64,000 bases of DNA. It comes from an uncultured Treponema sp. Its GTDB lineage: Bacteria; Spirochaetota; Spirochaetia; Treponematales; Treponemataceae. The notes beneath the pieces are model-generated. The model did not search any database. It was not told the DNA's origin and saw only the letters and a list, made by a program, of their open reading frames with translations. The translations under genes were made by a program, and so were the position numbers. Of the stretch, positions 50,487-59,822 are shown piece by piece (positions within the stretch are counted from its first letter, which is position 1; each line of letters starts with the position of its first letter). Where the stretch lies: assembly GCA_947166355.1 (NCBI GenBank), contig CAMVDX010000006.1, positions 80,383-144,382 of the forward strand. The letters run 5' to 3'.

Positions 50487-51872
50487 TTATTTGTTCATAG
50501 CCTCGTCGATTGTAGCCTGAAGCTCGTTCTTCATAGACTCATAAGTTTCCTGTGGATCTGCACCACCACAGATATTCCATGAAAGTGGAGCATAGTTCAA
50601 GCCAGGAATAAGCCATGCATTCCAAGACTTAGAGTTATCCATCATATACTGCATTGTTTCATCAACAGCGCGTGTATCGCGGAATGAACCATAATAGTAT
50701 TCCTTCCATGCATCTGGATCATCATAGCCAGGAACTGTATCAGACCAGAAGTCATAAATCTTCATAATCTTGTTAACCTTGTCCTGTGAGTAGCAGCCAG
50801 GAATGATAAGCATATTATCCTGGTTCAAAGTAAAGAGTTTTCCATCTCCCTTTGGTCCAACAGGAAGACATACCATACCCCAGTCGTCTTTCATATCAGC
50901 GAGCATACCGTTTGCCTGAGCATCGTATTCCTGATTGTTATAGAATGCTGTAGCACCACTCAAGAAGTCAGCCTTGAAGTAGTCCCAGTTAGCACCTTCG
51001 CCCTGTGGCTTGTTGTAGTTTACGAAAATGCGGCGGATATAATCCCAAGCTTCCATTACATTGTCGCTCATATCAAGATAGTAGCGTCCATTTGAATCAA
51101 CGTTTACAACCTTACCACCGTTAGAGTAGATTGTTGGCCAAGCAAATTCTCCGTTGAATCCAGAGAGAGCATACTGGTCAATGATACCATCGTTATCTGT
51201 ATCTTTTGTAAGAGCCTTACACATTTCTTCGAAAGTTTCCCAAGTCCATTTTCCTTCCTTCTGGAGGTTGTATGGTTCCTCTGGGTCAAAACCATTTTCC
51301 TGAAGAACGCGCTTATTGAAGAAGAGACAATGGCGTGGTTCTGGCTTACCAACAGCGAATGATTTTCCTGGCATTACGCTGAGAACAGCCTTGTTCCACT
51401 TTTCTTTTGTCCAGTCGATATCTGGAGTCTTAGAAACATCTGCCCAAAGGTTTGCAGCAAGTCCTGAGAATGCAGAACGTCCGTCGATGATAAAGATGCG
51501 GGCATCATCACCACCAGTAATACAATAGTTAGCAACTTCTGCAGGATGTCCATCCCAACCAGCATTCAAGTTATCCTGAATGAGAGTGAAGTTATAAGTC
51601 TCTTCAAGATACTTGCGGTAAGCAAGCTGATCCTCTTCTGCTTTTGAAGAAGGTGTTGCATCTGGATTTGACCACCAGTCATAAATAACTACTGACATTC
51701 CGCCAAAATCATATCCCTTCTTAGTAGCAGGATCTTTTGCAACAGGAAGCTTTGAATAATCTCCATTTTCAGCTGCCTTAAGAGCTGCTTCTGATGGACC
51801 TTTAGATTTTTCACAACCTGCAAGTGCAAGAACACACATAGCAGACATTGCTAAAAGTGCAATTTTCTTCAT
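50487..51872 (-). CDS. Extracellular solute-binding lipoprotein (carbohydrate ABC family)
   Basis: The 461-residue protein has a lipoprotein signal with lipobox LALAGC (Cys 20). It continues as a family-1 solute-binding fold: a DWTKEKWNKAVLSV and PRHCLFFNKRVLQENGFDPEEPYNL region near the hinge, KEGKWTWETFEEMCKALTKDTDNDG, and PLSWN near the C-terminus. It would bind a sugar or glycan outside the inner membrane. It has its own TATAAT and AAGGAG-type ribosome site after a terminator, and codon use suggests high expression. It is the last gene of the carbohydrate locus. Confidence 0.92.
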   Translation of the reverse strand: MKKIALLAMSAMCVLALAGCEKSKGPSEAALKAAENGDYSKLPVAKDPATKKGYDFGGMSVVIYDWWSNPDATPSSKAEEDQLAYRKYLEETYNFTLIQDNLNAGWDGHPAEVANYCITGGDDARIFIIDGRSAFSGLAANLWADVSKTPDIDWTKEKWNKAVLSVMPGKSFAVGKPEPRHCLFFNKRVLQENGFDPEEPYNLQKEGKWTWETFEEMCKALTKDTDNDGIIDQYALSGFNGEFAWPTIYSNGGKVVNVDSNGRYYLDMSDNVMEAWDYIRRIFVNYNKPQGEGANWDYFKADFLSGATAFYNNQEYDAQANGMLADMKDDWGMVCLPVGPKGDGKLFTLNQDNMLIIPGCYSQDKVNKIMKIYDFWSDTVPGYDDPDAWKEYYYGSFRDTRAVDETMQYMMDNSKSWNAWLIPGLNYAPLSWNICGGADPQETYESMKNELQATIDEAMNK

Positions 51873-51930
51873 AAAATATACTCCTTTTTTATAAATTTAC
51901 GCCGAAATCGGCAAATTGCCTAATAAAATA

Positions 51931-51974
51931 ATTATAACACCACTTAGGGGAATTTACATACGAAAATTCCCCTA
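51931..51974 (-). promoter_or_regulatory. Promoter of the 50487-51872 gene with a palindromic operator
   Basis: TATAAT lies at 51931-51936 on the minus strand. Immediately upstream is a perfect inverted repeat, TAGGGGAATT (51945-51954) and AATTCCCCTA (51965-51974), with a ten-base gap, covering the -35 region. This is the size and place of a repressor site. No clear -35 hexamer exists, so an activator is equally possible. Confidence 0.65.
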
Positions 51975-51982
51975 GAATTAAA

Positions 51983-52014
51983 AAAAAATCCTCGGGTCAA
52001 GCCCAGGGATTTTA
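51983..52014 (-). terminator. Intrinsic terminator between permease and binding-protein genes
   Basis: On the minus strand AAAATCCCTGGGC and CCCGAGGATTTT pair with one mismatch around TTGA, followed by nine T. It should end most transcripts coming from the permease genes. Confidence 0.83.
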
Positions 52015-52017
52015 CGT

Positions 52018-52117
52018 AGGGTCGGCAGGCACAGCCTGCCTCTGAGGCGTTCTTTCGATAATCCTAAACTGGCCCGCTACCGCAGCCCAGTTTTTAACGG
52101 ATTTTCGATTGTAGCCT
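52018..52117. repeat. Family F3 repeat overlapping the permease stop
   Basis: On the minus strand it begins at the TAG stop of the 52116 gene (TAGGCTACAATCGAAAATCCG start), continues with GGGCTGCGGTAGCGGGCC and TTTAGGATTATCGAA, and ends with GGCAGGC-TGT-GCCTGCC. It has the same ends as 47612-47789 and the same core as 43983-44124. Confidence 0.87.
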
Positions 52118-53147
52118 ACATCTTAACACCGGTGCTGGCAAGGCTTTCTACGAATAATCTCTGGCAGAAAATGTAAAGAATAATCAAAGGAAGAACTGCA
52201 ACCAGCATACCTGTAGAAACAATGGCATTTGTATAACCAATTGGCGCAATTACAGAACCGCCGTTAAGCTTTGAAAGATAAATACCAAACTTATCTGCAA
52301 TTGAAGACAATTGAATAGAAAGCAGCTGAATCTTACCCAGGAAGAGGTTTGAATAGAAACTGTCTGTCCACTGCCATACAAAAGAGAACAGGAAGCAGGA
52401 AGTTAAAATAGGCTTAGCTCCAGGAACCATAATCTGGAAGAAGGTTCTAAGCGGACCACAGCCATCAACATAAGCCGCTTCTTCAAGCTCAAACGGGAAT
52501 CCCATAAAGAACTGACGAATCATAAATATGTAAAGTCCGTTTTTCAACCCCATACAACCCAGACACATCAGAACATATGGAATCATAGAACCACGAAGAT
52601 TAATAGTATGACCAAAAAGATTAAAATATCTGAAGTGCAGGAACAGTGAAGTCGAAATTGTCTGCGGTGGAATTACGATTACAAGAATTACGCAGAAAAA
52701 CCAGAAACGTTTAAGCGGAAAATTAAAACGTGAAAAACCATAACCTACAAGACCACACATACATACTTCAATTATAGAAACAAATACCGAAACCCAGAGA
52801 GTATTAAGCATTGTCGTTTTATAATTCAAGATTGTAAAAGCAATTTTCCAGTTGCTTACAGAAAAGTGCTTTGGCACAAGGATGATTGTAGTATCATATA
52901 AATCCTTTTCTGCCATAAAACTCAGAGCTAATTTATTCAAAAGCGGCTGAATAATCATAAAGCACATTCCAAACAAAAGGATTCCGCGGAAAATAGAAAT
53001 TGCATACTTCTTAATGGTCTCTGTAAGAAGAATACCATTCGAAGCCTCATTTCGTTCCCAGAAAGAACGTGTATCTGTACTTACTGTTACAGTTTTTGAA
53101 ACAGAAGTCTTTTTATCTTTCTTGATTTTAGTTTCTTTCTTAGTCAT
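52116..53147 (-). CDS. Carbohydrate ABC transporter permease, MalG type
   Basis: The 343-residue protein has an unusual charged N-terminal extension of about 40 residues (KKETKIKKDKK, Ser/Thr-rich) before six membrane helices. The EAA loop ELEEAAYVDGCGPLRTFFQIMVPGAKP couples it to an ATPase. It forms a pair with the 53140-54051 gene, whose stop overlaps its start by eight bases. It serves the two binding proteins of the locus. The family suggests di- or oligosaccharide uptake; the ATPase must be encoded elsewhere. Confidence 0.92.
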   Translation of the reverse strand: MTKKETKIKKDKKTSVSKTVTVSTDTRSFWERNEASNGILLTETIKKYAISIFRGILLFGMCFMIIQPLLNKLALSFMAEKDLYDTTIILVPKHFSVSNWKIAFTILNYKTTMLNTLWVSVFVSIIEVCMCGLVGYGFSRFNFPLKRFWFFCVILVIVIPPQTISTSLFLHFRYFNLFGHTINLRGSMIPYVLMCLGCMGLKNGLYIFMIRQFFMGFPFELEEAAYVDGCGPLRTFFQIMVPGAKPILTSCFLFSFVWQWTDSFYSNLFLGKIQLLSIQLSSIADKFGIYLSKLNGGSVIAPIGYTNAIVSTGMLVAVLPLIILYIFCQRLFVESLASTGVKM

Positions 53148-54051
53148 AGTTGTATACCACCTTAGAAATAATCAATGAACTCAAGCCAATGAGAGCCATA
53201 CAGACAACAAAGTAAATCCAGGCCATAGCAGAGCTAAAGCCGTAGTTCAAAAGCTCAGTCATCTGAGTGTTGATTTTATCCATAATCTGATTATCACTCT
53301 TCATAAAGAAGTCTACGATTGTATAAATCCAGCATACGAGCATGAGAGGACTAACCATTGGAACTGTAATCTTCCATAAAGTTTCCCAGGCAGTACAACC
53401 TTCCATATGAGCAGCCTCATACATACCAGGAGAGATAGTCTGCAAGCCCGAAAGGAAGATGATAATCTGAATTCCAGAAGCCATAGCTACATCATAAATA
53501 GAATCAATAATCTCAAAAACCTTTTCGAAAACTCTTGAACTTATTCCCCCTACTCCAGTTGAACCGGAAAGAAGGATTTCTTCGAGAACCTCGGTAATTG
53601 AGTTTACATTTCCAGATTCTTCAATCAATTCCTTGATTTCTGCCATAAGCGCGTTGCTTGATTCAAGACCAACAAGAACGCCCGAAGAAAGAATAACTGC
53701 AAGGAAGAATATAGAACGCGCAAGCGTTCTTCCCTTGAACTTCTGATTCAAAAGCAAAGCTACAAAGAAACTGAAAACTATTGTTGCAAGAGAACGGAAG
53801 AACATCTGGCTTATAGATTCAACCAGCATTCTGTTGAATTCAGCATCAACAAGAAAGGCTTTTTTAAAGTTTGCAAAATTATTCCAGTTCAGTTCAAAGC
53901 CCTGATTAGAAATTACAACATCAGAAAGAGCCATTCGCAGAGACTGTCCCAGCGGCTTAATCATAAAAAATACAAAACCAAGAACGAAAGGCAAAATAAA
54001 CAGATATCCGTAAAGTGCCCTTCTTCCCATTAATCCGACTTTTTTCTTCAT
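53140..54051 (-). CDS. Carbohydrate ABC transporter permease, MalF type
   Basis: The 303-residue permease has six membrane helices and the EAA loop MYEAAHMEGCTAWETLWKITVPMVSP near residue 215. Between helices three and four there is an acidic loop of about 55 residues (IKELIEESGN, TEVLEEILL) longer than in MalF-type relatives of simple sugar systems. It starts one base after the DUF5696-like gene ends and is co-translated with the MalG-type partner. AAAATG with GGAGG nearby gives the start. Confidence 0.9.
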   Translation of the reverse strand: MKKKVGLMGRRALYGYLFILPFVLGFVFFMIKPLGQSLRMALSDVVISNQGFELNWNNFANFKKAFLVDAEFNRMLVESISQMFFRSLATIVFSFFVALLLNQKFKGRTLARSIFFLAVILSSGVLVGLESSNALMAEIKELIEESGNVNSITEVLEEILLSGSTGVGGISSRVFEKVFEIIDSIYDVAMASGIQIIIFLSGLQTISPGMYEAAHMEGCTAWETLWKITVPMVSPLMLVCWIYTIVDFFMKSDNQIMDKINTQMTELLNYGFSSAMAWIYFVVCMALIGLSSLIISKVVYNYD

Positions 54052-54052
54052 T

Positions 54053-56749
54053 TTAGTCCTCCACCTTCATAATGCGATAATCTCTTCCAGGAATAAATTT
54101 TCCCGAAGGTGTAATGAAATTTCCATAACCGTAATTTACATAAACTTCATAGCCGTTTTCAAATGTGGTCTTTGTAACATTCTCGCCCACATACTCATGA
54201 CCAGAAATCGGGCTGTTAATTACAGGACTCATTTTTGAATTATACTCATCATAAATTTCTGTAAACTTATCTTTCCAGCCTGCAAATTCGCTTGCATAAT
54301 ATTCTGTATAATAAGTTTCCTGAAGCTTTTTAGAATCAGCATTCATAAAAGAGAACTGAAGTCCGGCCGCTACCTCTGCCGATTCAAGAATCAGCTGATC
54401 CTGTTCATAAGCAAGATTGATTGGAGTTCCGGCATAGTTTACAAAACCATGCAGCGCAATTTCATAGAATGGAACAAAGGCATCGATAATTGCATACTGA
54501 TTTCCGTGAAGCGCAATATTTGTAATAAAATCAGCACTGCGAACGGCATAATCGTTTCCACCGTTTATCATTACTCCAAGACCGTTTTCTCTGGCTTTTT
54601 CAAACTGAGCAATCTGTTTTTCAGTTTCTTTTGCACGTGAAGAATGTCTTCTCTCGTTGAAATCAGAAGAAAGAAGATTTCCGTTATCGCGATAAGAAAT
54701 ACCATTCAACTGGAGTTTAGAAGCAGTCTTAATGAATTTTTCAGAACCCTGCTCACGAAGCTTTGAATTCAAAAGATAATATGAGTCGCGGTCAGGATCA
54801 CGTCCGTACCAGAGCGGAGAATATTCATAAAGCTTACAAAGCTCATCACTTACAAATCGCGCAGAATCGCGGTACATAAAGAAGCCGTCTGTCATACCTG
54901 AACGGTAAGCAGTCTGAACTGAACCATCAAGATAAAGCTTTGCAGAAGTATTTTCTGTATTCTTAAGCATTTTCTTAAAGTCAGACTTTCCACCAAGAAC
55001 CGAAATGAACTTTATCTTGTTCATAAACTCCTGGCGAACACCACCATTTATAAAGCCAGAAAGCTTGTAGCTTACATCTTTTACACCAAGCTGCTCTATC
55101 TGATTAATGATGTCGGCAGCCTCTTTATAACTTGTAAGACGGAACGGCTTAACTTTAGGCATACCGGCAACCTGCTGAATCTTTTCGATAGCACCAATAA
55201 TTTCTACCGCAACAGGAACACCAGAAGCATTAGTTTTTTTAGCATTGCCAAGCAGTTTTGTTCGGTAAGCCTTAGCCATATCTACATAAGAACTGCTGTC
55301 TACAAAAGTAAAGGCCTGTTCAATATATTCGTCCTGAGGCAGTCCTGATTCATAAACATACTGAGAGCTCTGACTTCGGGCAGTTACCTCGTACTGTTCA
55401 CGATGGAGCATCTTGTAGTCTGCACGAACATAATTATAGCTTCCGAGCTTTCCTGCAATTTCTGCTGTAATGCCTGCATATTCAGCGCCCTTGTTAATTA
55501 CAGAAAGAACACTGCTGTTGCCATCTGTATGTGAAATTCCAAAGGCAGGAAAAGCTGCACGGGTTTCTGTAATTACAGCCTTACGCTCAGTAGCATAATC
55601 CCAGCCGTAAACATCTGCATAATAACCGTTCTGCTTTGTTTTTCCGTTATTAAAGTTGATAATACTACCGCTTCCTTCAGGAATAAGCAGATAGCCTTCA
55701 TCTTCAGGACCGCCCGCACCAAAGTACGGCAGAACAGAAACCTGAGTAATAGGATATTTTAATCTGTAAGAAATCTCACTGAAAGGAACTGTAACGGTAA
55801 GAGTATTTCCGTCAAGCTTATAAATCATAGAGATATTGAAAGCCGGAACTTCCTTAATATTCGATTCTTTATAAAGCTCCTTGTTTTTCTGATAGTCCTC
55901 ATAAGTAAAGCCCTGCTTTCCAAAGATTTCTTCCATCTGAACCTTTACATGATTCTGAATATTTTCAAAAACAAGATAAAGATTTTCTTCTTCCATGCCA
56001 GGATATTTCTCAAGCATTTCAGAAAGCTCTGAACCTTTGAAAGAACTCTTGTTGTATTTATGATAAGCACGGCCAACCGCATTTACCTGAGATTTAGAAA
56101 GTCCTTCTGTCCACTTATCAAGCTCAGACTGATATAAAACCAGAGGGAAAATATACTCGCGGTCCATCTGACCTACAGTATAATTTACTGTGATTTCATT
56201 TCCTTTTCTTACAATGTTATAAAACTTTCGCTTTACACTGTTTGTATAAGTATCGTAAGTGTCATCAGAACCGTTTTCTGTAGAATACTTAATGAGTACA
56301 GCAGACATCATGTTGTTCTTTTCTTTTGTAAGAGCGATTTTATCTGTTGCAGCACCTTCCGGACTTGAATGCCATACCTTTCCGGTATTTTTCTGCAAGA
56401 CTGTAAAGTTTGTAGTTTCCGGATCAATTTCAAATTTGATTAAATCATTCTCAAGCACATAATCAGAAGCCTTCTTAGATTCTGAATATTCATAATAATC
56501 AAACTGAGGCTGTACAACCTTTCCAACATTTACAAGGCGGATTACGATATATGTGAGAAAGCCAATTATTGCAAGCACAAAAGCAAATTCAATCCAGAAC
56601 TTTTTTGTCGGCTTGTGGAACTCATAAGTCTTCATCTTCATTGGCTTTGGGCGGCCAATATATCCTTCAGGATATTTTGACTTTTTTACCTTTGGAGCTT
56701 TAGGCTCTTTAGGAGCTTTGGGTTCTTTTATCTTCTTTTCTTTTTCCAT
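54053..56749 (-). CDS. Large membrane-anchored protein, DUF5696-like
   Basis: The 898-residue protein has a cytoplasmic Lys/Pro-rich tail (residues 1-50, repeats of KEPKAPK), one membrane helix at about 51-73, and a large extracytoplasmic part. That part starts with a beta-sandwich-like region and continues from about 520 with FRLTSYKEAADIINQIEQLGVKDVSYKLSGF, suggestive of a TIM barrel similar to glycoside hydrolases. I cannot point to a catalytic acid pair with confidence. Proteins of this DUF occur with YIP1 and sugar-permease genes in gut anaerobes. A glycan-processing or scaffold role is the best guess. GAGTAAG lies before the ATG. Confidence 0.75.
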   Translation of the reverse strand: MEKEKKIKEPKAPKEPKAPKVKKSKYPEGYIGRPKPMKMKTYEFHKPTKKFWIEFAFVLAIIGFLTYIVIRLVNVGKVVQPQFDYYEYSESKKASDYVLENDLIKFEIDPETTNFTVLQKNTGKVWHSSPEGAATDKIALTKEKNNMMSAVLIKYSTENGSDDTYDTYTNSVKRKFYNIVRKGNEITVNYTVGQMDREYIFPLVLYQSELDKWTEGLSKSQVNAVGRAYHKYNKSSFKGSELSEMLEKYPGMEEENLYLVFENIQNHVKVQMEEIFGKQGFTYEDYQKNKELYKESNIKEVPAFNISMIYKLDGNTLTVTVPFSEISYRLKYPITQVSVLPYFGAGGPEDEGYLLIPEGSGSIINFNNGKTKQNGYYADVYGWDYATERKAVITETRAAFPAFGISHTDGNSSVLSVINKGAEYAGITAEIAGKLGSYNYVRADYKMLHREQYEVTARSQSSQYVYESGLPQDEYIEQAFTFVDSSSYVDMAKAYRTKLLGNAKKTNASGVPVAVEIIGAIEKIQQVAGMPKVKPFRLTSYKEAADIINQIEQLGVKDVSYKLSGFINGGVRQEFMNKIKFISVLGGKSDFKKMLKNTENTSAKLYLDGSVQTAYRSGMTDGFFMYRDSARFVSDELCKLYEYSPLWYGRDPDRDSYYLLNSKLREQGSEKFIKTASKLQLNGISYRDNGNLLSSDFNERRHSSRAKETEKQIAQFEKARENGLGVMINGGNDYAVRSADFITNIALHGNQYAIIDAFVPFYEIALHGFVNYAGTPINLAYEQDQLILESAEVAAGLQFSFMNADSKKLQETYYTEYYASEFAGWKDKFTEIYDEYNSKMSPVINSPISGHEYVGENVTKTTFENGYEVYVNYGYGNFITPSGKFIPGRDYRIMKVED

Positions 56750-56768
56750 TTTTCTTACTCCTCCCCCG

Positions 56769-57446
56769 TCAGTTCAATCTGAAGATTACTTCTCTTCCGA
56801 GAGATATAAAATATGCAACACCCTGTGAAATCATACTGAAGAACAGGAGCATAATGAAAATAAAAACAAGCATTCCGAATGCAGTGAAAACTGTAAACAA
56901 AAGAGTCTTACCAAATCCATAAGCATGAATCATCATCATTGCCATAAACAGCAGAATTCCAATCCACACGAACGAAAGGGTATCGAATACAAAATAGAAC
57001 GAAGCTTCTTCTCTTGTTACAAAATTACTTGCAATAATAAGCGGCAGCTGAATTAACGGATAAGGCGTCATTGCATAAGCAGTACCCATATAAACGTCAC
57101 CAAGATGTCCTTTTCCATCAAAAAGTGTAGTTACACCCCAGTTACAGATACAGAAAATTGCAAGAGGAAGAATGATTGTTGCCATTTCCAGAAGGATATT
57201 AACTCTGTTCCAGTTTACATTCATAATTACAAAATTTGTAAACTGAAGCTTCCATACATGGGTAAGCAGAGACAGAATTACTATAAAATTTGCAGCTGCA
57301 TAAGAGCCGCGCTTTGCATGAATCAAATCCCAGAAGCCGTCTGCCGGATGCCAGATTACATAGAAAGCATATTTGAGTGTCTGCCAGAAATGTACATAAG
57401 TTTCTTTCTGAAGCAGTTTGTTTAATTTTCTCGTTATATAACTCAT
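56769..57446 (-). CDS. YIP1-family integral membrane protein
   Basis: The 225-residue protein has about five membrane helices. The opening YVHFWQTLKYAFYVIWHPADGFWDLIHAKRGSYAAANFIV and VYMGTAYAMTPYPLIQLPLIIASN are recognisable YIP1 features. Bacterial YIP1 proteins have no settled role. Its start overlaps the NHL-protein stop by four bases (ATGA), so it is made with its neighbours in the carbohydrate locus. It may assist membrane assembly of the large proteins here. Confidence 0.82.
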   Translation of the reverse strand: MSYITRKLNKLLQKETYVHFWQTLKYAFYVIWHPADGFWDLIHAKRGSYAAANFIVILSLLTHVWKLQFTNFVIMNVNWNRVNILLEMATIILPLAIFCICNWGVTTLFDGKGHLGDVYMGTAYAMTPYPLIQLPLIIASNFVTREEASFYFVFDTLSFVWIGILLFMAMMMIHAYGFGKTLLFTVFTAFGMLVFIFIMLLFFSMISQGVAYFISLGREVIFRLN

Positions 57447-58909
57447 AATGTCTCAAGCTCCCATTTAATTTTCTTTACAACTTTTATCACCAGAGAGATG
57501 ACAATAAGTGCAATAATAATACCGGTTATCCAGCCGATGTTTTTTTCAATCCATTCCTTGCGGTAATACTTGAAAGCCTTTGAATAATTGCGGCGGTCTC
57601 GTTTAACCTTTGCATAATCCATAGCTTCCTTGTATTTGTGCTGACGCAGGAAAGCTTTTGAAAGACCTACATAAGCAAGATCGTAGTTTCCATTATATTC
57701 CAGAACCTTAGCCCAGCTCTCTGCAGATTCATCATATTCACCGCAGGCAAACTGTTCGGTAGCTCTATAAATCAAATTTCCGTATTCTGTAGGAGTAAAC
57801 ACTGTAATAGAAGCATTAAGACTGTCTACTACAAAAAGGTCTTTTCCAATGTGTTCAATGGCAGCCGGCTTACGGAAAAATCCGTCGATGTTTCCACGTC
57901 CACCAAAGGCAAACAAAAGTCTTCCCTGATTGTCATAAGCAAAAATACGGCCGCGGCTTTCGTCAACAGCAAGATAGACATCATTATCAAGTACAGTAAT
58001 ATCTGCAAACTTTGAAGGATCGCTGATACCTGCTGCATTACCCCACTGAAGGTCACCAATCGGTGGATCCCAGTTTTTTACAAGAATGTCTTTTCCAAGA
58101 GCATTCAAACGGCGAATTGGTTTAGCCTTGTCAGAAAGAAGATCATAATCTTCAAAGGTCTTTGTTACTGCATAAATAAAACCTTCACGGTCCATATAAC
58201 AGTTAGAATATTCAACAGGAACAAACAGAACCATTTTTTCTTTCTGTGCCTGAGTAGCAAGCTTTTTCCAGATTAAATCTGTAACATTATAAACTACTTC
58301 ATTTGCACCAAAAAAGCCCTGAAATTCTCCGTTATATTCATATTTTAAGAAACCTTTGTTTATGTTTTTTGCCGCAATATAAGCACGACCTTTAGAATCA
58401 GCTACAACTTTTTCAGGCAAGAAGGCTTTACCCTTTTCGTAGGTCGGATCATCAGGCTCAGTAAGGCTGAAAATTTCGTTCAAATCCTTATCAATCTTGA
58501 GAACGCGGCCGTTATTTGTGTCGGCAATGAACATTGAACCATCCTGATTCACAAAAATGTCCTTAGGCCCGCTGAAAGTGCCCTCTGAACCGTCTTTCAT
58601 TTTTACACGGTCTATAACTCTTTTGAATTCAAGAGTTTTCTTTTCTGTATAGTTAAGTTCAATAATGCGGTTATTATCTGTATCTACAACATAAAGAATA
58701 TTACCGTTAGCAAACAAAGAAGAAGGACTCTTCAACGCTGTCTCCAGCTTCAAGTCATCTGCATATACAACATGAGAAACTCGGTAAGCATCAGGAGACT
58801 TTTCGTATTCGCTCCAGTAATCATAAATGTAAGTATCGCCCTTTGCAAAAAGTCCCGCACTAAAGGTGACAAGACCTGCAATTAATAAAAATATTTTTCG
58901 TCTCATCAT
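57443..58909 (-). CDS. NHL-repeat/TPR membrane-anchored protein
   Basis: The 488-residue protein has a signal peptide (residues 1-22), then six or so NHL-type beta-propeller units (LYVVDTDNNRIIEL, MFIADTNNGRVLKI, VYLAVDESRGRIFAYD, LFVVDSLNASITVF), two TPR-like helical pairs (ATEQFACGEYDESAESWAKVLEYNGNYDLAYVGLSKAFLRQHKYKEAM) and a C-terminal membrane helix at about 455-478. It should sit on the periplasmic face and may organise a protein complex or bind glycan. I begin at ATG 58909, eight bases after AAGGA; the longer open frame reads through the upstream permease gene. Confidence 0.8.
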   Translation of the reverse strand: MMRRKIFLLIAGLVTFSAGLFAKGDTYIYDYWSEYEKSPDAYRVSHVVYADDLKLETALKSPSSLFANGNILYVVDTDNNRIIELNYTEKKTLEFKRVIDRVKMKDGSEGTFSGPKDIFVNQDGSMFIADTNNGRVLKIDKDLNEIFSLTEPDDPTYEKGKAFLPEKVVADSKGRAYIAAKNINKGFLKYEYNGEFQGFFGANEVVYNVTDLIWKKLATQAQKEKMVLFVPVEYSNCYMDREGFIYAVTKTFEDYDLLSDKAKPIRRLNALGKDILVKNWDPPIGDLQWGNAAGISDPSKFADITVLDNDVYLAVDESRGRIFAYDNQGRLLFAFGGRGNIDGFFRKPAAIEHIGKDLFVVDSLNASITVFTPTEYGNLIYRATEQFACGEYDESAESWAKVLEYNGNYDLAYVGLSKAFLRQHKYKEAMDYAKVKRDRRNYSKAFKYYRKEWIEKNIGWITGIIIALIVISLVIKVVKKIKWELETL

Positions 58910-58913
58910 AGCG

Positions 58914-59807
58914 CTAGTCCTTAAGTCCTGAAGTAGCCATTGTTTCCATAATCTGACTCTGAGAGAAGAGGAAGAAAACAATCGGCACGGACATTGTGAA
59001 TACGATAATGGCATTCTGCTGTCCGGTACGGGCAATTCCACCAAGCGCAACCTGATCCAAAGCATAACGGATCATTTTTTTACTTTCGGTGTAAATATAC
59101 TGAACCTGAGCGTTATTCCAGAGTCCCTGAATAGAGAAGATGGAAATTGTGAGCCAGGCAGGTTTTACGTTAGGCATTACAAGCTTCCAGAAAATGAGCA
59201 TTTCATGAGCGCCGTCAATTTTTGCCGCCTCAATCAGAGACATCGGAAAGCCGTCCATAAACTGCTTCATAAGGAAGAGTCCGAGAGAACCTCCGATTGC
59301 AGGCAGAATCAGCGACCAGTAAGTATCTACCATGTGCAGCTTACACATAATCAGATAGTTAGGAATACCGGTTACCATACCTGTAAACATAATTGCAACT
59401 ACGGCAACACGGAAGAAAAGCTGAGCTCCCGGAAAGCGGTATTTTGCAAGTACATAAGCAGCCATAGAAGCAAACACAACATGTGCTACTGTACCAACAA
59501 CTGTAATAAATACAGTATTCCAGATATAGCGCGAAAGCGGAACCCAGCCCTGACTCATTGTTACAAAGAGGTCGGTAAAGTTGCGGAAGGTCGGGTTACG
59601 AGGGAACAAAGATGGAGGATTTTTAAGTGCCTCATCGAGCGGCTTGAGAGCATTACAAACTGCAAACACAAGCGGGAACATCATCAAAACCGAGCAGAAA
59701 GCGAGGAAGATGTAAATTCCGATATCACCACCAACAGAGCGGTTTGGCTTACGGCGGAATTTGTAATGATGAATTGTCTGATCTTTATACATATTCTTAG
59801 ATTTCAT
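58914..59807 (-). CDS. Carbohydrate ABC transporter permease, MalG type (second pair)
   Basis: A 297-residue protein with a cytoplasmic N-terminus, six membrane helices and the EAA loop LIEAAKIDGAHEMLIFWKLVMPNVKPA. It forms a pair with the 59823 gene, 15 bases away. It ends SGLKD, like the other MalG-type permease. Compared with the 52116 gene the N-terminal charged extension is shorter. The existence of two full permease pairs in one operon suggests two uptake routes or a duplicated system. Confidence 0.93.
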   Translation of the reverse strand: MKSKNMYKDQTIHHYKFRRKPNRSVGGDIGIYIFLAFCSVLMMFPLVFAVCNALKPLDEALKNPPSLFPRNPTFRNFTDLFVTMSQGWVPLSRYIWNTVFITVVGTVAHVVFASMAAYVLAKYRFPGAQLFFRVAVVAIMFTGMVTGIPNYLIMCKLHMVDTYWSLILPAIGGSLGLFLMKQFMDGFPMSLIEAAKIDGAHEMLIFWKLVMPNVKPAWLTISIFSIQGLWNNAQVQYIYTESKKMIRYALDQVALGGIARTGQQNAIIVFTMSVPIVFFLFSQSQIMETMATSGLKD

Positions 59808-59822
59808 TTTCAGCCTCCCCTA

